Of a stretch of DNA of 64,000 bases, positions 51,637 to 61,195 are shown in pieces; the first letter of the stretch is position 1, and every line of letters begins with the position of its first letter. This stretch comes from an uncultured Chthonomonas sp. (GTDB lineage: Bacteria > Armatimonadota > Chthonomonadetes > Chthonomonadales > CAJBBX01). A program made the translations under genes and the position numbers. The notes under the pieces are model-generated. The model was not told the DNA's origin, ran no database searches, and worked only from the letters and a program-made list of their open reading frames with translations. Where the stretch lies: NCBI GenBank assembly GCA_903885605.1, contig CAISJD010000049.1:96456-160455 (forward strand), read 5' to 3'.

Positions 51637-51972
51637 CTACGCTGCGAACCGGCCTCCCTCAGCCGTGGCGATGTACCAGGCCGCGGCCAGGTTCACCAGC
51701 GGGACCAGCATGAGCAGGCCCACCCAGCCGGGCTTGTTGGTGTTCTCGGCGATGCGCCACCAGACGAAGGCCAGGAAGACGACGTTCACGTAGGGCACCA
51801 GCCAGATGATGAGGAACCAGGTCTCCATCTCCGCCATGTCGCAGAGGAGCCACAGGTTCGCCAGCGGCACGAAGGCCATCCAGGCGTTCTGCTGGCCGCA
51901 CTTGCGCGCGATCATGTAGATCGGCACCGTCTGAACCAGGTACAGGGCAATCAAACCGATCAGGTCGAGCAT
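51637..51972 (-). CDS. Small integral membrane protein, DUF5684-like
   Basis: A 111-residue protein from the ATG at 51972, preceded by GGAGGAG. Four hydrophobic segments are at about residues 3-22, 30-45, 51-73 and 83-103. YMIARKCGQQNAWMAFVPLANLWLLCDMA and 'KPGWVGLLMLVPLVNL' match the pattern of DUF5684-type proteins, with repeated P-[LI]-[VA]-N-x motifs. The function is unknown. It ends the minus-strand run that starts with the UroD-like gene at 55568, with a 23-base gap to the GH50-like gene. Confidence 0.75.
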   Translation of the reverse strand: MLDLIGLIALYLVQTVPIYMIARKCGQQNAWMAFVPLANLWLLCDMAEMETWFLIIWLVPYVNVVFLAFVWWRIAENTNKPGWVGLLMLVPLVNLAAAWYIATAEGGRFAA

Positions 51973-51995
51973 GGGCTCCTCCCTCCGTCGTTGCT

Positions 51996-54068
51996 CTACT
52001 TCGCCTTGCTGTGCCGCGCGTAGACCTCGGCGTGGGCCTTGCGGGCGGCGGCTATCAGCTCCGGGTAGGGCGTGTCGGTGACGTCCACCAGGCCGATGTT
52101 GTAGTTCTCGCCGTCGAACCAGCGGCCGGTGAGCGGCTCGTCGATGTACTGGAACCAGTGGCATCCCACGAAGCTCGGGCAGTCGGCCACGCTGCGGACG
52201 TAGGTCAGGTAGGCCTCGGCGCGCTCCTGCTGGCTTACGCGCGGACCCAGCCCCTCGTGGAACATGCCCCGGTCCAGCGCGCCGAAGTGGAACTCGCCGA
52301 TGAGGATCGGCTTGCCCAGGTCGTTGGCGCCGGTGAAGTCGGCGGGGTTCACGGCTCCCTGGTAGATGTTGAAGCTCACCACGTCGGCCACCTCGGCGCA
52401 GGCGCGCACGGCCGGGCGCGGGGCCCACGCGAAGCGGCAACCGAGGTAGAGCTGGTTCGGCGCGTGCTTGCGGAAGACGGCCTTGCAGACCTCGAAGTAG
52501 CGCCGGGCGAAGGCGTGGATGAAGTCGTCCAGGTCCCCGCGGCAGGCGGCGTTGGGGCTCTCGGGCACGCGCAGGGCCTCCCACGACGCCGCGGACGTGC
52601 CCCACGCGGCGTTCAGCTTCTCAACCGTGGCGTACTTCGCCTTCAGGGCCGCGACCTGCGCCACACGGCAGGGTTGGTCGGGCGGGCTGGCCAGCGGGCC
52701 GCGCTCCACGGCATCCCAGGATATCTCGTTATCGCCGAAGTAGCCGATGCAGAAGGGATCCTTGGCGAACCGCTGCGCCACGCCGGAGAGGCCCTCCTCG
52801 GCCGCGGCCGGGAAGCCGGGGTCAAAGACGTCCACCATCTTGGCCCAGTAGCCGCCGCCGCCCTCGATGCGCCGCGACGTGCCGCTGACGCCGCCGCTGG
52901 CCGTGAAGGGGATGCGAGCCCGGGACATGAAGTCCCAGTCGGACCAGTTCCCCACTGTGTTGAAGCCCCACGCCCGGAGGCGCGCCTCGCCGGATCTCTC
53001 CCACTCCCTGCGCCAGTCGGACCCATGCTTCCGCACCAGGTTGGCGCAGTAGAAGCTGAAGGTGCGCCCCTTGCCGCCGATCGCCTCGGCCATGCTGTGG
53101 ACGCCCTCCTGCCGGGCGATGAACCGCCCATAGGGGCCGGCGTCCTCGGGCAGCCACTCGAACCAGCGGTCGCGGCCGTCGATGAAGGTGTACTCGCCGG
53201 GCCCCACGCAGTCCACGCCGTTGGAGAAGAAGAGCCGCCCGTCGGGCGTGACGAGCCACCACTTGCCGTCGATCTTCTCGGTGCGGAACCAGCCTGTGGC
53301 CTGGCGCTTGGGACCGGACGCCCAGCCGCCGTAGCCGTCGCGGTCAGCGGGACGGGGCGCGGCCTTCAGCTCGGCGGTCTCCCTGGCCAGCCTCTGCCGT
53401 AGCTCGGTCTCGGAGTGGAGCTTGCCGGGCCACTCGGCGTTGCGGTACTGGCCGAACCGGTCCACGAAGGGGTACTTCACCGCGACCGAGGCGTCGCCGG
53501 GGCCGTAGAGCCGGAAGTTGCGCAGGATGAGCGTGTGCTCCCGCGTGGGCTTGGCGAGGAAGACCTGGAAGGCAGTGATCTTCGAGAGGTCCAGCACCGC
53601 GCCGCCGCCGGTGGGACCCGTGACGGGCAGGCCGCGCATGCCCCAGAGCCCCTTGTCTCCGCCCTTGTTGAAGCGGAGGCGGAAGGTCGTCCACTCGCCC
53701 GCCTTCACGGCTCCGCCGAGCTGGTTGCAGGCCGTCACGCCGTCGGCTCCGGCGTTGTCGACGCGCATGGAGACGGCCTGGGCCTCGGCCTCGGGGTTGT
53801 AGATGTCGACCGCGATCCCGGTCCAGCCCGACCAGTCCCACACCCCGGTGACCGGACGGAAGAAGGCGTTGGGCCAGTCTGTGACGCCGTACCGCACCCT
53901 CAAGCCCTGCTGCGGCCCGCTCTTCAGCAGCTCCACGGTGACGCTGTTGCGCACCAGCGCGTCGGGGATGCCCGCCTCCAGCGAGATGACGGCCTTCTCG
54001 TCGGGCGCCGCAACGGCGGCACAGGCGGCGGCGACGGCCGCGCAGAAGAGGATGGCGGTGAGGTTCAT
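51996..54068 (-). CDS. Secreted GH50-like (agarase-type) glycoside hydrolase
   Basis: A 690-residue protein with signal peptide (ends near CAAVAA). Residues about 25-200 form a carbohydrate-binding-like sandwich (WDWSGWTGIAVDIYNP). From about residue 245 the catalytic barrel starts with GYGGWASG, then ATGWFRTEKIDGKWWLVTPDGRLFFSNGVDCVG, a block I know from GH50 beta-agarase-type proteins. The acid/base is probably E448 in GDNEISWD and the nucleophile E592 in ILIGEFHFG. It would cleave beta-galactosidic bonds in agar-like or related galactans. A GH42/GH5 relationship is the alternative. Identity to any characterised agarase cannot be judged here. Confidence 0.75.
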   Translation of the reverse strand: MNLTAILFCAAVAAACAAVAAPDEKAVISLEAGIPDALVRNSVTVELLKSGPQQGLRVRYGVTDWPNAFFRPVTGVWDWSGWTGIAVDIYNPEAEAQAVSMRVDNAGADGVTACNQLGGAVKAGEWTTFRLRFNKGGDKGLWGMRGLPVTGPTGGGAVLDLSKITAFQVFLAKPTREHTLILRNFRLYGPGDASVAVKYPFVDRFGQYRNAEWPGKLHSETELRQRLARETAELKAAPRPADRDGYGGWASGPKRQATGWFRTEKIDGKWWLVTPDGRLFFSNGVDCVGPGEYTFIDGRDRWFEWLPEDAGPYGRFIARQEGVHSMAEAIGGKGRTFSFYCANLVRKHGSDWRREWERSGEARLRAWGFNTVGNWSDWDFMSRARIPFTASGGVSGTSRRIEGGGGYWAKMVDVFDPGFPAAAEEGLSGVAQRFAKDPFCIGYFGDNEISWDAVERGPLASPPDQPCRVAQVAALKAKYATVEKLNAAWGTSAASWEALRVPESPNAACRGDLDDFIHAFARRYFEVCKAVFRKHAPNQLYLGCRFAWAPRPAVRACAEVADVVSFNIYQGAVNPADFTGANDLGKPILIGEFHFGALDRGMFHEGLGPRVSQQERAEAYLTYVRSVADCPSFVGCHWFQYIDEPLTGRWFDGENYNIGLVDVTDTPYPELIAAARKAHAEVYARHSKAK

Positions 54069-54093
54069 GGGTGCGTTCCCTTCGGGATGCGTG

Positions 54094-54495
54094 TCAGGCC
54101 TTGAGGAGCCTGGCGGCGGCGGCCGCCCTGTGCTGTTCGGTCTCCTGCAGCGGCGTGCGGCCCGCGGCGCTCACGGCCTCGCGGTCGGCGCCTCGCTCCA
54201 GCAGGAGGGCAACGACCTCCTTGTGGTTGCCGTGGGCGGCGGCGTGGAGCGCCGTGTCGCCGTAGTGGTCGTTCTGGTTCCGCGCGGCGATGTCGGCGCC
54301 CAGGTCGAGCAGGATCGCGGCCATCTGGGTGTCGCCACGCCAGGCGGCGCAGTGGAGCGGCGTGCAGCCGTCCTTGTCGCGGGCCTCCAGCAGCGTGGGG
54401 TCGGCCTCGGCCATCTCGCGGACGGCCATGGCGTCGCCGGCCTTGGCGATCTTGATCATCTGCTTCTCGAGCTTGGCGCGTTCGGGCGTCAGCAT
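54094..54495 (-). CDS. Ankyrin-repeat protein
   Basis: A 133-residue cytosolic protein without a signal peptide. Three ankyrin repeats are readable: DKDGCTPLHCAAWRGDTQMAAILLDLGADI, GDTALHAAAHGNHKEVVALLLERGAD, and AAGRTPLQETEQHR. Such short ankyrin proteins bind partner proteins. The gene lies 25 bases before the GH50-like gene and 23 bases after the UroD-like gene, so all three are probably cotranscribed. Confidence 0.88.
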   Translation of the reverse strand: MLTPERAKLEKQMIKIAKAGDAMAVREMAEADPTLLEARDKDGCTPLHCAAWRGDTQMAAILLDLGADIAARNQNDHYGDTALHAAAHGNHKEVVALLLERGADREAVSAAGRTPLQETEQHRAAAAARLLKA

Positions 54496-54518
54496 GGTTC
54501 GGCTCCTTTTCGGCCGGC

Positions 54519-55568
54519 CTACAGCGTCGCGGCCACGCGGGCCGCCTCGTCCAGCACGATCATGTAGTTCTCAACCGGCATGTAGTCGGTGAGGCTGTTG
54601 CCGGTGCCCAGCGCCCAGTAGCCGTCGGCGAAGCACTTCTCGACCTTGTCGCGGGTGTAGGCGCGGAGCGTGGCCTCGTCGGCCCGGCAGATCATGTCTA
54701 CGTCCAGGCCGCCCAACGGCGTGCATCGGGCGCCGTACCGGGCCTTGAACTCCTCCACGGGCAGGATCGTCTCCTCGAACGAGTGCTTCGCGTCGATCTT
54801 GCAGTCCTCGATCAGGTCCTCGTAGACGTTCGCCAGGTTGCCGCAGGAGTGGAGGATGAAGGGCTTGCCCGCGGCGTGGGCCTCAGCGGCCATGTCCTTG
54901 TAGATCGGGAAGATGAGGCGGCGCAGGGCGGCGGGCTTGAGGAACGTGGAGGTCTTAAAGCCCAGGTCGTCGCCCTGGCGCAACGCCCCGATGCAATCCA
55001 TCGTGGCCAGCTGCCGCACGGCGCTGACGTAGATGGCCTGCAGGCGGGCATAGAGCGCGTGCACCAGCTCGGGCTGGTCGAAGATCGCCATCGATAGCCC
55101 GACCACGCCCATGAGGTAGGTGGACCATTCGTAGGGGCCCGCGCAGACACCGCCGACGATCCTGGCGCCCTCGGGCATCAGGCGCCCCACCGTCTCGAAG
55201 TGGCTGAACTCCATGGGGTCGGCCGGGTCGGGCCAGGGGTAGGCCTCGAACTCGTCCATGTTGCGGATGCAGGCGGTGGCCTCGCTCTCCACGCTCACGG
55301 CGCCCTCGTGGGCCTCGCGCGGGGGCAAGACCAGGCGCGGGGTGACCTCCATAGGGATGCAGTCATAGCCCATGCCGATCCAGAAGTCCACGTAGGTCTG
55401 CCAGTACTCCTCCGAGCCGAAGGGCATGCGGCTGAAGGGCTTGCCCGTGCGCCGATCCACGAACCCCGGGCTGGCGATGTGCTCATAGCAGGGCAGGTGG
55501 CCGGGCTTCCCTGTGCGGGTGAGCACCTTGAGGAACTGGCTGAAGTCGGGTTGCCGTGTAGCGGGCAT
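54519..55568 (-). CDS. Uroporphyrinogen decarboxylase-like putative methyltransferase (HxC type)
   Basis: A 349-residue protein from the ATG at 55568 (GAAAGG upstream). It is the closest relative in the window of the gene at 32257..33321: both have FLKVL-x-R-x-G-x-PGHLP, GPYEW-x-T-x-LMGVVGLS, QGDDLGFKT and ALGTGNSLTDYMPVENY. The zinc pair is H240-S-C242-G. It sits in an operon with an ankyrin protein and a GH50-like enzyme, repeating the UroD-plus-glycosidase pairing of 28.7-37 kb. Methyl transfer from a methylated sugar is an attractive but untested idea. Confidence 0.85.
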   Translation of the reverse strand: MPATRQPDFSQFLKVLTRTGKPGHLPCYEHIASPGFVDRRTGKPFSRMPFGSEEYWQTYVDFWIGMGYDCIPMEVTPRLVLPPREAHEGAVSVESEATACIRNMDEFEAYPWPDPADPMEFSHFETVGRLMPEGARIVGGVCAGPYEWSTYLMGVVGLSMAIFDQPELVHALYARLQAIYVSAVRQLATMDCIGALRQGDDLGFKTSTFLKPAALRRLIFPIYKDMAAEAHAAGKPFILHSCGNLANVYEDLIEDCKIDAKHSFEETILPVEEFKARYGARCTPLGGLDVDMICRADEATLRAYTRDKVEKCFADGYWALGTGNSLTDYMPVENYMIVLDEAARVAATL

Positions 55569-55662
55569 GGGCGGTGACCTTTCAATGGCGATGGGCGTTT
55601 GCGTCCTCCATTCTACGCCCAAACCGTACGCAGCAGTCCTACGGCAACGACGGCGGGCGGCA

Positions 55663-55670
55663 GGTATATT
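55663..55670 (+). promoter_or_regulatory. Putative -10 region of the first prepilin gene
   Basis: GGTATATT stands 91 bases before the ATG at 55761. The same octamer occurs 82 bases before the second prepilin gene (56657-56664). The repetition at similar distances supports a shared promoter type. No consensus -35 hexamer is visible. Confidence 0.4.
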
Positions 55671-55760
55671 GGTGGATTGACGGACGTACTCGGGGCGGCC
55701 GCAGGATCCCGGCGATGCCACATAGCCCGAGATGATCCACAACAAGGGAGACTGCCCACA

Positions 55761-56558
55761 ATGCATCGAAGCCGCAATCACGGTTTCACGCTGATCGAAC
55801 TGCTAGTCGTCATCGCCATCATCGCCATCCTCGCGGCGATCCTCTTCCCGGTTTTCGCCCAGGCCCGCGAGAAGGCCAGACAGGCTGCCTGCATGTCGAA
55901 CATGCGGCAGATCGGGACGGCGCTGCTGATGTACGCCCAGGACTACGACGAGGTTTTCCCGCCCAGCCAGTTGCCCTCCAGCGCCCCTACTACCAGTTGG
56001 CCGACCATGCTCTTCAGCTATGTGAAGAACGAAGGCGTGTTCGTCTGCCCGTCGGGCGAACCCAGCCCGGTGCAGCAGGACCTGGGCAACGGCGTCACCT
56101 CCGCCTACGTCGGCATCACCAGCAGCTACGCGAACCCCAATCCCTACGGCAACGCCGGCGACGGCAGCACCCTGGGCCGCCAGTTGGTTAACCGCCTCTC
56201 CTACGGCCGTAACCTGATCCCCAATACCGCCGCGTCGTGGGCAACGGCGGGCTTCTACAATGGCAACAAGAGCGGCTTCGTGACCACCGGCACCACGCTC
56301 TCCGTGGCGCTGGCGGACGTTGAGGACGCGGCCGGGACCATCCACATCATGGACGCATGGACCCGCACCGCCGACCTCGGCAACTCCATCCGGGGCATCC
56401 AGCAGGAGATTCGCACCGACCACTTCTCGAACGCCACCGCGTCCAAGGTGGCTCGTCGGCACTCCGGCGGCTTTGAGGCCGTGTTCGGCGACGGCCACGC
56501 CAAGTGGCGCCGCTGGGGCACCACCACCGCTGCCGACTGGACCATCCAGGCCGAGTAA
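55761..56558 (+). CDS. Prepilin-type N-methylation protein (pseudopilin-like)
   Basis: A 265-residue protein; AAGGGAG lies 10 bases before the ATG at 55761. The type IV prepilin signal is [19 protein letters not shown], with cleavage after Gly and methylation of Phe. It continues [18 protein letters not shown], which I associate with Armatimonadota. The C-terminus has the 'H-x(n)-DGHAKW' ending ([21 protein letters not shown]) of the large surface-protein family annotated as 'prepilin-type cleavage/methylation'. These are membrane-anchored and processed by a prepilin peptidase. They may decorate the cell surface rather than form pili. Confidence 0.92.
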   Translation: MHRSRNHGFTLIELLVVIAIIAILAAILFPVFAQAREKARQAACMSNMRQIGTALLMYAQDYDEVFPPSQLPSSAPTTSWPTMLFSYVKNEGVFVCPSGEPSPVQQDLGNGVTSAYVGITSSYANPNPYGNAGDGSTLGRQLVNRLSYGRNLIPNTAASWATAGFYNGNKSGFVTTGTTLSVALADVEDAAGTIHIMDAWTRTADLGNSIRGIQQEIRTDHFSNATASKVARRHSGGFEAVFGDGHAKWRRWGTTTAADWTIQAE

Positions 56559-56584
56559 CCCTCTCGCCCTCCTCCGAGCAACCC

Positions 56585-56617
56585 CTGCGCCCCGCCTGTC
56601 ACTTCGGCGGGGCGCAG
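56585..56617 (+). terminator. Strong hairpin after the first prepilin gene
   Basis: CTGCGCCCCGCC at 56585-56596 and GGCGGGGCGCAG at 56606-56617 form a perfect 12-bp stem with a 9-base loop, 27 bases after the stop. No T-tract follows, as with other candidate terminators here. Confidence 0.6.
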
Positions 56618-56656
56618 TGATGTCCGCGGCCCTTCATGGCCCCTTAACAGCGCCGT

Positions 56657-56664
56657 GGTATATT
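56657..56664 (+). promoter_or_regulatory. Putative -10 region of the second prepilin gene
   Basis: GGTATATT, identical to the octamer upstream of the first prepilin gene, lies 82 bases before the ATG at 56746 and follows the upstream hairpin. Independent transcription of the second gene is therefore likely. Confidence 0.4.
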
Positions 56665-56745
56665 TGCTTCAGGGGTACGGACCCAGGCGGCAGCGGCGCC
56701 GCAGGCCACGGACCCCAACTCATGTTCGGGAAGGGAAAAGCAAGC

Positions 56746-57603
56746 ATGGACCAGCGCCGCAGGCAGGCGTTCACACTCATCGAACTGCTGGTAGTGATCG
56801 CCATCATCGCGATACTCGCCGCGATATTGTTCCCCGTCTTCGCCCAGGCTCGAGAGAAGGCCCGCCAGGTCTCCTGCCTCTCAAACATCAAGCAACTCGG
56901 CACCGCGATCTACATGTACGTGCAGGACTATGACGAGATGTACCCGCACGCCGACTACAGCCTGCCCGCCGGATCGGGCAGCCCGCTGAACCCGGCCGCG
57001 AGCGGCACCTACGCCACGCGCGTGAACCACTACAAGTGGGAGTCGTGGCTTCTGCCGTATGTTAAGAACGTCCAGATCATGCAGTGCCCCAGCCGCGCGA
57101 AGGATGCCGAAGCGTGGGCCGTGAACGGCGAGCTTAAGAATGCCTACGCCCTGAACCTCTCCGTTACCGGCGCCAGCAACGGCCTGCAGGATCGCCCCTC
57201 GTTCCTCGGCGGCTCGCTATCGGGCGTCCAGTCCGTGGCTGAAACGTTCCTCATCCAGGAGCTCTACAACCAGGTCACCTACAACTACCTGATCAACGAC
57301 GGCAGCAATGTCCTCTACCCGGCCGCACTCCGCGAGTCCTGGGAGCCCTACCTGAAGCCCGGCGGCGCCACTGACCGCCGCAATGCGCCGCACAATGAGG
57401 GCCTGAACCTCTCGTTCGCCGACGGCCACTCCAAGTGGATGCACGTGAACAACTTCCTGTCGCAGTGCCCCACCGCCGCGCAGTACAACGCGGGCATCGT
57501 GACCCTGCGCACTAACCCCGGCTCCGGCAGCGGCGTCAACACCTACTACATCACCACCGCGCCGAAGTGGACCGCCCCGTTCAACCTCTGGGGCCTCTAC
57601 TAA
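56746..57603 (+). CDS. Prepilin-type N-methylation protein (pseudopilin-like)
   Basis: A 285-residue paralog of the preceding gene. The leader is [20 protein letters not shown], with Ala instead of Gly before the methylated Phe, and continues [18 protein letters not shown]. The body shares the 'S-N-[IM]-[KR]-Q-[LI]-GTA-x-x-MY-x-QDYDE' block and ends with [21 protein letters not shown] stands about 10 bases upstream of the ATG. Another start at 56722 is possible but would lengthen the leader. The two genes arose by duplication but have diverged in the exposed C-terminal half. Confidence 0.92.
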   Translation: MDQRRRQAFTLIELLVVIAIIAILAAILFPVFAQAREKARQVSCLSNIKQLGTAIYMYVQDYDEMYPHADYSLPAGSGSPLNPAASGTYATRVNHYKWESWLLPYVKNVQIMQCPSRAKDAEAWAVNGELKNAYALNLSVTGASNGLQDRPSFLGGSLSGVQSVAETFLIQELYNQVTYNYLINDGSNVLYPAALRESWEPYLKPGGATDRRNAPHNEGLNLSFADGHSKWMHVNNFLSQCPTAAQYNAGIVTLRTNPGSGSGVNTYYITTAPKWTAPFNLWGLY

Positions 57604-57645
57604 GCGCGGACGCGCCGGCTTCGGTCGGCGTGTACCGGATCCCAG

Positions 57646-57675
57646 ACGCCCCGCTTGCTTCGGCAGGTGGGGCGT
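57646..57675 (+). terminator. UUCG-tetraloop hairpin after the second prepilin gene
   Basis: ACGCCCCGCTTGC (57646-57658), loop TTCG, then GCAGGTGGGGCGT (57663-57675): a 13-bp stem with two G-U pairs closed by the very stable UUCG tetraloop, 42 bases after the stop. It is the best terminator candidate in the window. Confidence 0.65.
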
Positions 57676-57775
57676 TGGTGCATGTGAGCCCCAACGGCGC
57701 AGGGATGCGCGCCCGTCCCGGCGTACCTTGCTGACGGAGCGCGGTGGTCATGCGCCCGTGGAGGCTCGCTTGGCG

Positions 57776-59449
57776 ATGAGTGCGTGGACCTGGGCGGCGG
57801 TGGTTTCGGCCGCGTGCATTGCGGCGGCCCCGAACGCCTCGGGGCAGGGGAGGACGGCGATGGCACAGACGGTACGCATCCGTGTGACGGCGCTGGGGGG
57901 CGTGGCCCGGCGCATCGGGGACCTGCTCCAGCGCAAGATCGAGGAGCGGTGCGGCGCCCGCGTGGTCGCCGCCGGCCGTGCCGAGTTGACGGTCGAACTT
58001 GCCCGCGACCGGCGGCTCCGCCCGGAGAGCTTCCGCATCGCCGACGGCAAGGGCGGATCGGTGCGCATCGCGGCACCGGACGACCGGGGGCTGCTCTTCG
58101 GCATCGGCAAGTGGCTGCGCGACGCCCGCTGGTCGGACGAAGGCGTGCAATCCGGACCGTGGCGCGGCGTGTCGGCGCCGGACAAGCCCTTCCGGGCCAT
58201 CTACTTCGCCACTCACTTCCACAACTTCTACCACGACGCCCCCATCGCCGAGGTCGAGCGCTACGTCGAGGAGCTGGGCCTCTGGGGCACGAACAACCTC
58301 GTGGTCTGGTACGACATGCACCACTTCAACGGGCATGACGACCCGGCCGCCGCCGCCATGCGCGCCCGCCTGCATGCCATCCTGGCCGCCGCCAAGCGCA
58401 TCGGCATGGGCGCAGGCCTCACGCTCCTGGCGAACGAGGGATACGCCGACAGCCCCGCCGAGCTCCGCCTGACGCCGCCGACGCAGATCGAGGTGCGCGG
58501 CATGTACGGTGTGGAGCTCTGTCCGAGCAAGCCGGGAGCCCGCGAAGTGGTGCTGGAGGCCATGCGCCGCTCGTTCGAGACCTACCGCGACATCGGGCTC
58601 GACTGCGTCTCCATCTGGCCCTACGACCAGGGCGGCTGCGGCTGCCATGCCTGCGCCCCGTACGGCTCCAACGGCTTCCTGAAGATGGCCAGGCCCATCG
58701 CCGCGCTGGCCCGGTCCATGTTCCCCGGCATCAAGGTCATCCTCTCCACATGGCTCTTCGACGCCCACAAGGACGAGGGCGAGTGGTCCGGCCTCACCGA
58801 GGCGCTGCGCGACGACCACGGCTGGCTGGACATGATCATGGCCGACTCGCACACGTCCTTCCCGCGCTATCCGCTGGAGAAGGGCGTGCCCGGAGGCCTG
58901 CCGCTGGTGAGCTTCCCCGAGATCAGCATGTGGGGCATGTCGCCCTGGGGCGGCTACGGCGCCAATCCGCTGCCGGAGCGGTTCCAGGGGCTATACGACA
59001 GCGCGAAGGCGAAGCTCTCGGGCGGCTTCCCCTATTCCGAGGGGCTGTATGAGGACATGAACAAGGCCCTCTACGCGGGCTTCTACTGGCGGCAGGAGCG
59101 CAAGGCGGCCGACATCCTGCGCGAGTACGCGGCCTACGAGTTCGGTCCGGACTCGGTCGACGACGTCCTGGCGGCGGTGGCCATCCTGGAGCGCAACCAT
59201 ACGCGCCCGCCGCAGGACGCCGGATCGGAGCAGGCCCTGGCCCACCTCGACCACGCCGCCGCAACCATGCCCGCCCGTGCGCTCAAGGCCTGGCGCTGGC
59301 GCATCCTGTACAACCGCGCCGTGCTCGACCGCGAGCATTACGCCCACCCCGGCCGGCGCACCGAGGCGGCCCGGAAAGCCCTGCGCGAGCTGGTGTCGAT
59401 CTACCACGCCGAGAACGGTCTGGACTGGGTGAAGCCGCCGGCGTGGTAG
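57776..59449 (+). CDS. Secreted glycosidase-like protein with GH20/GH67-type N-terminal domain
   Basis: A 557-residue protein. The ATG at 57776 has GGAGG 11 bases upstream and gives a signal peptide (SAWTWAAVVSAACIAAAPNASG). Residues about 25-130 form the alpha/beta domain that precedes the barrel in GH20 and GH67 enzymes (ELTVELARDRRL, GLLFGIGKWLRDARW). The barrel begins GVSAPDKPFRAIYFATHFHNFY and contains NNLVVWYDMHHFN, VSIWPYDQGGCGCHACAPYGSNGFL and PEISMWGMSPWG. Absence of the GH20 Asp-Glu pair in the usual form argues against a hexosaminidase. An alpha-glucuronidase-like activity is possible, but the family is not settled. Confidence 0.7.
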   Translation: MSAWTWAAVVSAACIAAAPNASGQGRTAMAQTVRIRVTALGGVARRIGDLLQRKIEERCGARVVAAGRAELTVELARDRRLRPESFRIADGKGGSVRIAAPDDRGLLFGIGKWLRDARWSDEGVQSGPWRGVSAPDKPFRAIYFATHFHNFYHDAPIAEVERYVEELGLWGTNNLVVWYDMHHFNGHDDPAAAAMRARLHAILAAAKRIGMGAGLTLLANEGYADSPAELRLTPPTQIEVRGMYGVELCPSKPGAREVVLEAMRRSFETYRDIGLDCVSIWPYDQGGCGCHACAPYGSNGFLKMARPIAALARSMFPGIKVILSTWLFDAHKDEGEWSGLTEALRDDHGWLDMIMADSHTSFPRYPLEKGVPGGLPLVSFPEISMWGMSPWGGYGANPLPERFQGLYDSAKAKLSGGFPYSEGLYEDMNKALYAGFYWRQERKAADILREYAAYEFGPDSVDDVLAAVAILERNHTRPPQDAGSEQALAHLDHAAATMPARALKAWRWRILYNRAVLDREHYAHPGRRTEAARKALRELVSIYHAENGLDWVKPPAW

Positions 59450-59470
59450 ACCGGGAGACTCGACGCCCCC

Positions 59471-60961
59471 CTACGGGCCTGCGGTCACCCCGCTGACGTG
59501 GGCGCCCAGCGATAGGCCCATGGCCTGGACGGTGGTGGCCGGCTTGCCGTTGAAGGTCACGCCGGAGAGGGTGATGCCGCTCACGGTGTGCTCGGCGTCG
59601 AGGCCCTGGAACCAGGACTTGGGGATGCGCTTGCCCGTTACCGAGAGGTCCTTGTAGGTGATGCCCGTGACCACGCCCCGCTCCTTGTCCTGCGAGTAGG
59701 GGTTCTGGGCGATGACGATGACCAGCAGGAACGGGACATACGTGTCGTTCGGGTTCTCGACGTACTTCTCGTCGCGGGTGGCCTGCATCTTCGGCGAGGG
59801 GCAGACGTCGTCGGTCTCCAGCCGGATGTTCTCGTAGCGTACGTCATGCACCCTGGCCCGGTCGCCGCACTGGATGTCCATGGCGATATGCGTGGTGCGG
59901 ATGATATCGCAGTCCGAGAAGACGATATCGGTGAACTCCGGCGCCGAGGTCTCCGCGCCGATCTCCAGCCCGCGGCCCCAGTCGCACCAGATCACGTTGT
60001 TACGCACCCGGATGCCGCGCACGGGGCGGTCGCTGAAGCCGGTCGGCCCCCAGTTGAGGCCCTTGAGGACGATGGCGTCGTCATAGGCCCGGATGAAGCT
60101 GTCGCGCACTACCACGTCCTGGCTGTTGCAGAGGTCGATGCCGTCGGCGTTGTAGCGCCAGAGGCCCACGAGCTTGACGTTGGCGATCTCCATGCGGCTG
60201 CAGCCGAACGCAGAGAGGCACCAGACATCCGGATCGCGCAGGATGACGCCCTCGATCTTCACGTCCGAGCTGTTCGACAGGCGGATACAGCCGCCGCCCT
60301 TGTCGCGCTCGTACTCACTGAGGTCTATGACGCCCCGGCCCATGATCCGCACGCCCGTGACGCCGTTGACCTGGACCGAGCCATGGACGACCGCGCCGCC
60401 GGCCACATAGAGCGTCTCGCCGCTCTTCATGTCGATGCGCCCCGGCCGGTGGACGCCCGGCCCGAAGTAGCGCACGTTGGGCGCGTTGGGCTTGGGCGCG
60501 GCGACCTCGAGCGGGTTGGCGAAGAGGTGCAGCGCGTGATGGCGGCCGTCCAGCTCCACGGTGACCTGACCGGGCTTGGCCAGCTTGAAGGTGAGCGTCC
60601 GGCCCTTCCGGCTCACCGCGACGCGGCGCGACAGGGGGCGCACCACGGCGGCGGTGAACGGGTTCGCGGCGGTCACCTCCACGGTCACGGGGCCACCCAT
60701 GTCCCAGGTGGCGAAGGCCGCCTCCTCGCTCTGGTCGATGGGCCGCTGGTAGCCGGGCCACACCTGGTTGATCGGCACGGCCGAGACGCGGCAGAACTGG
60801 ACCGGCACGGCCTGGCCGTTGACCCGGACGCCGTAGAGGCTGGAGAGCTTCTCGCCGGCCGGCGCGGGCCAGACGGTGACGCCGGCGGCCTGACAGGCTC
60901 CGGCCGCCATGAGGAGCGCCGAGGCGAACGCCGCACAGAGAAGGTGCCACGAGGTGATCAT
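59471..60961 (-). CDS. Secreted GH28-like polygalacturonase-fold protein
   Basis: A 496-residue protein with signal peptide ending near ACQAAG. A beta domain (30-150) precedes a right-handed parallel beta-helix (about 165-480). GH28-type catalytic strings are N271-ADGID276 (canonical NTDG), D294-D295 in AYDDAIVLK, and RGLEIGAET where family members have G-H-G. Many short imperfect strand repeats (VTGVRIMG, SDVKIEGVILRDP, MEIANVKLVG) fit the helix. The likely role is hydrolysis of pectic or related uronan chains. Dextranase/GH49-like function is an alternative because of the extra N-terminal domain. Confidence 0.82.
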   Translation of the reverse strand: MITSWHLLCAAFASALLMAAGACQAAGVTVWPAPAGEKLSSLYGVRVNGQAVPVQFCRVSAVPINQVWPGYQRPIDQSEEAAFATWDMGGPVTVEVTAANPFTAAVVRPLSRRVAVSRKGRTLTFKLAKPGQVTVELDGRHHALHLFANPLEVAAPKPNAPNVRYFGPGVHRPGRIDMKSGETLYVAGGAVVHGSVQVNGVTGVRIMGRGVIDLSEYERDKGGGCIRLSNSSDVKIEGVILRDPDVWCLSAFGCSRMEIANVKLVGLWRYNADGIDLCNSQDVVVRDSFIRAYDDAIVLKGLNWGPTGFSDRPVRGIRVRNNVIWCDWGRGLEIGAETSAPEFTDIVFSDCDIIRTTHIAMDIQCGDRARVHDVRYENIRLETDDVCPSPKMQATRDEKYVENPNDTYVPFLLVIVIAQNPYSQDKERGVVTGITYKDLSVTGKRIPKSWFQGLDAEHTVSGITLSGVTFNGKPATTVQAMGLSLGAHVSGVTAGP

Positions 60962-61195
60962 TGTGCTCTATCCTTTACGCGGGACCGGGCGCGAGGGCGC
61001 GCCGCTGTGTCCATGCTACCTGTTGGCGAGCGGTGAATGGTGAGTGGCTCGATCTGACCGCTCGGCAGCCAAGTCTCAGCGGCATTGCACGCATGGCGGG
61101 CGTATATAGGCGTCGCTGCACACAGATCGAGGAGGTCCGCGAGTAGAATCGGCAGGAGTCGCCGGCCAGGCGGCTTGGTGGACAAGGAGGGCGCC

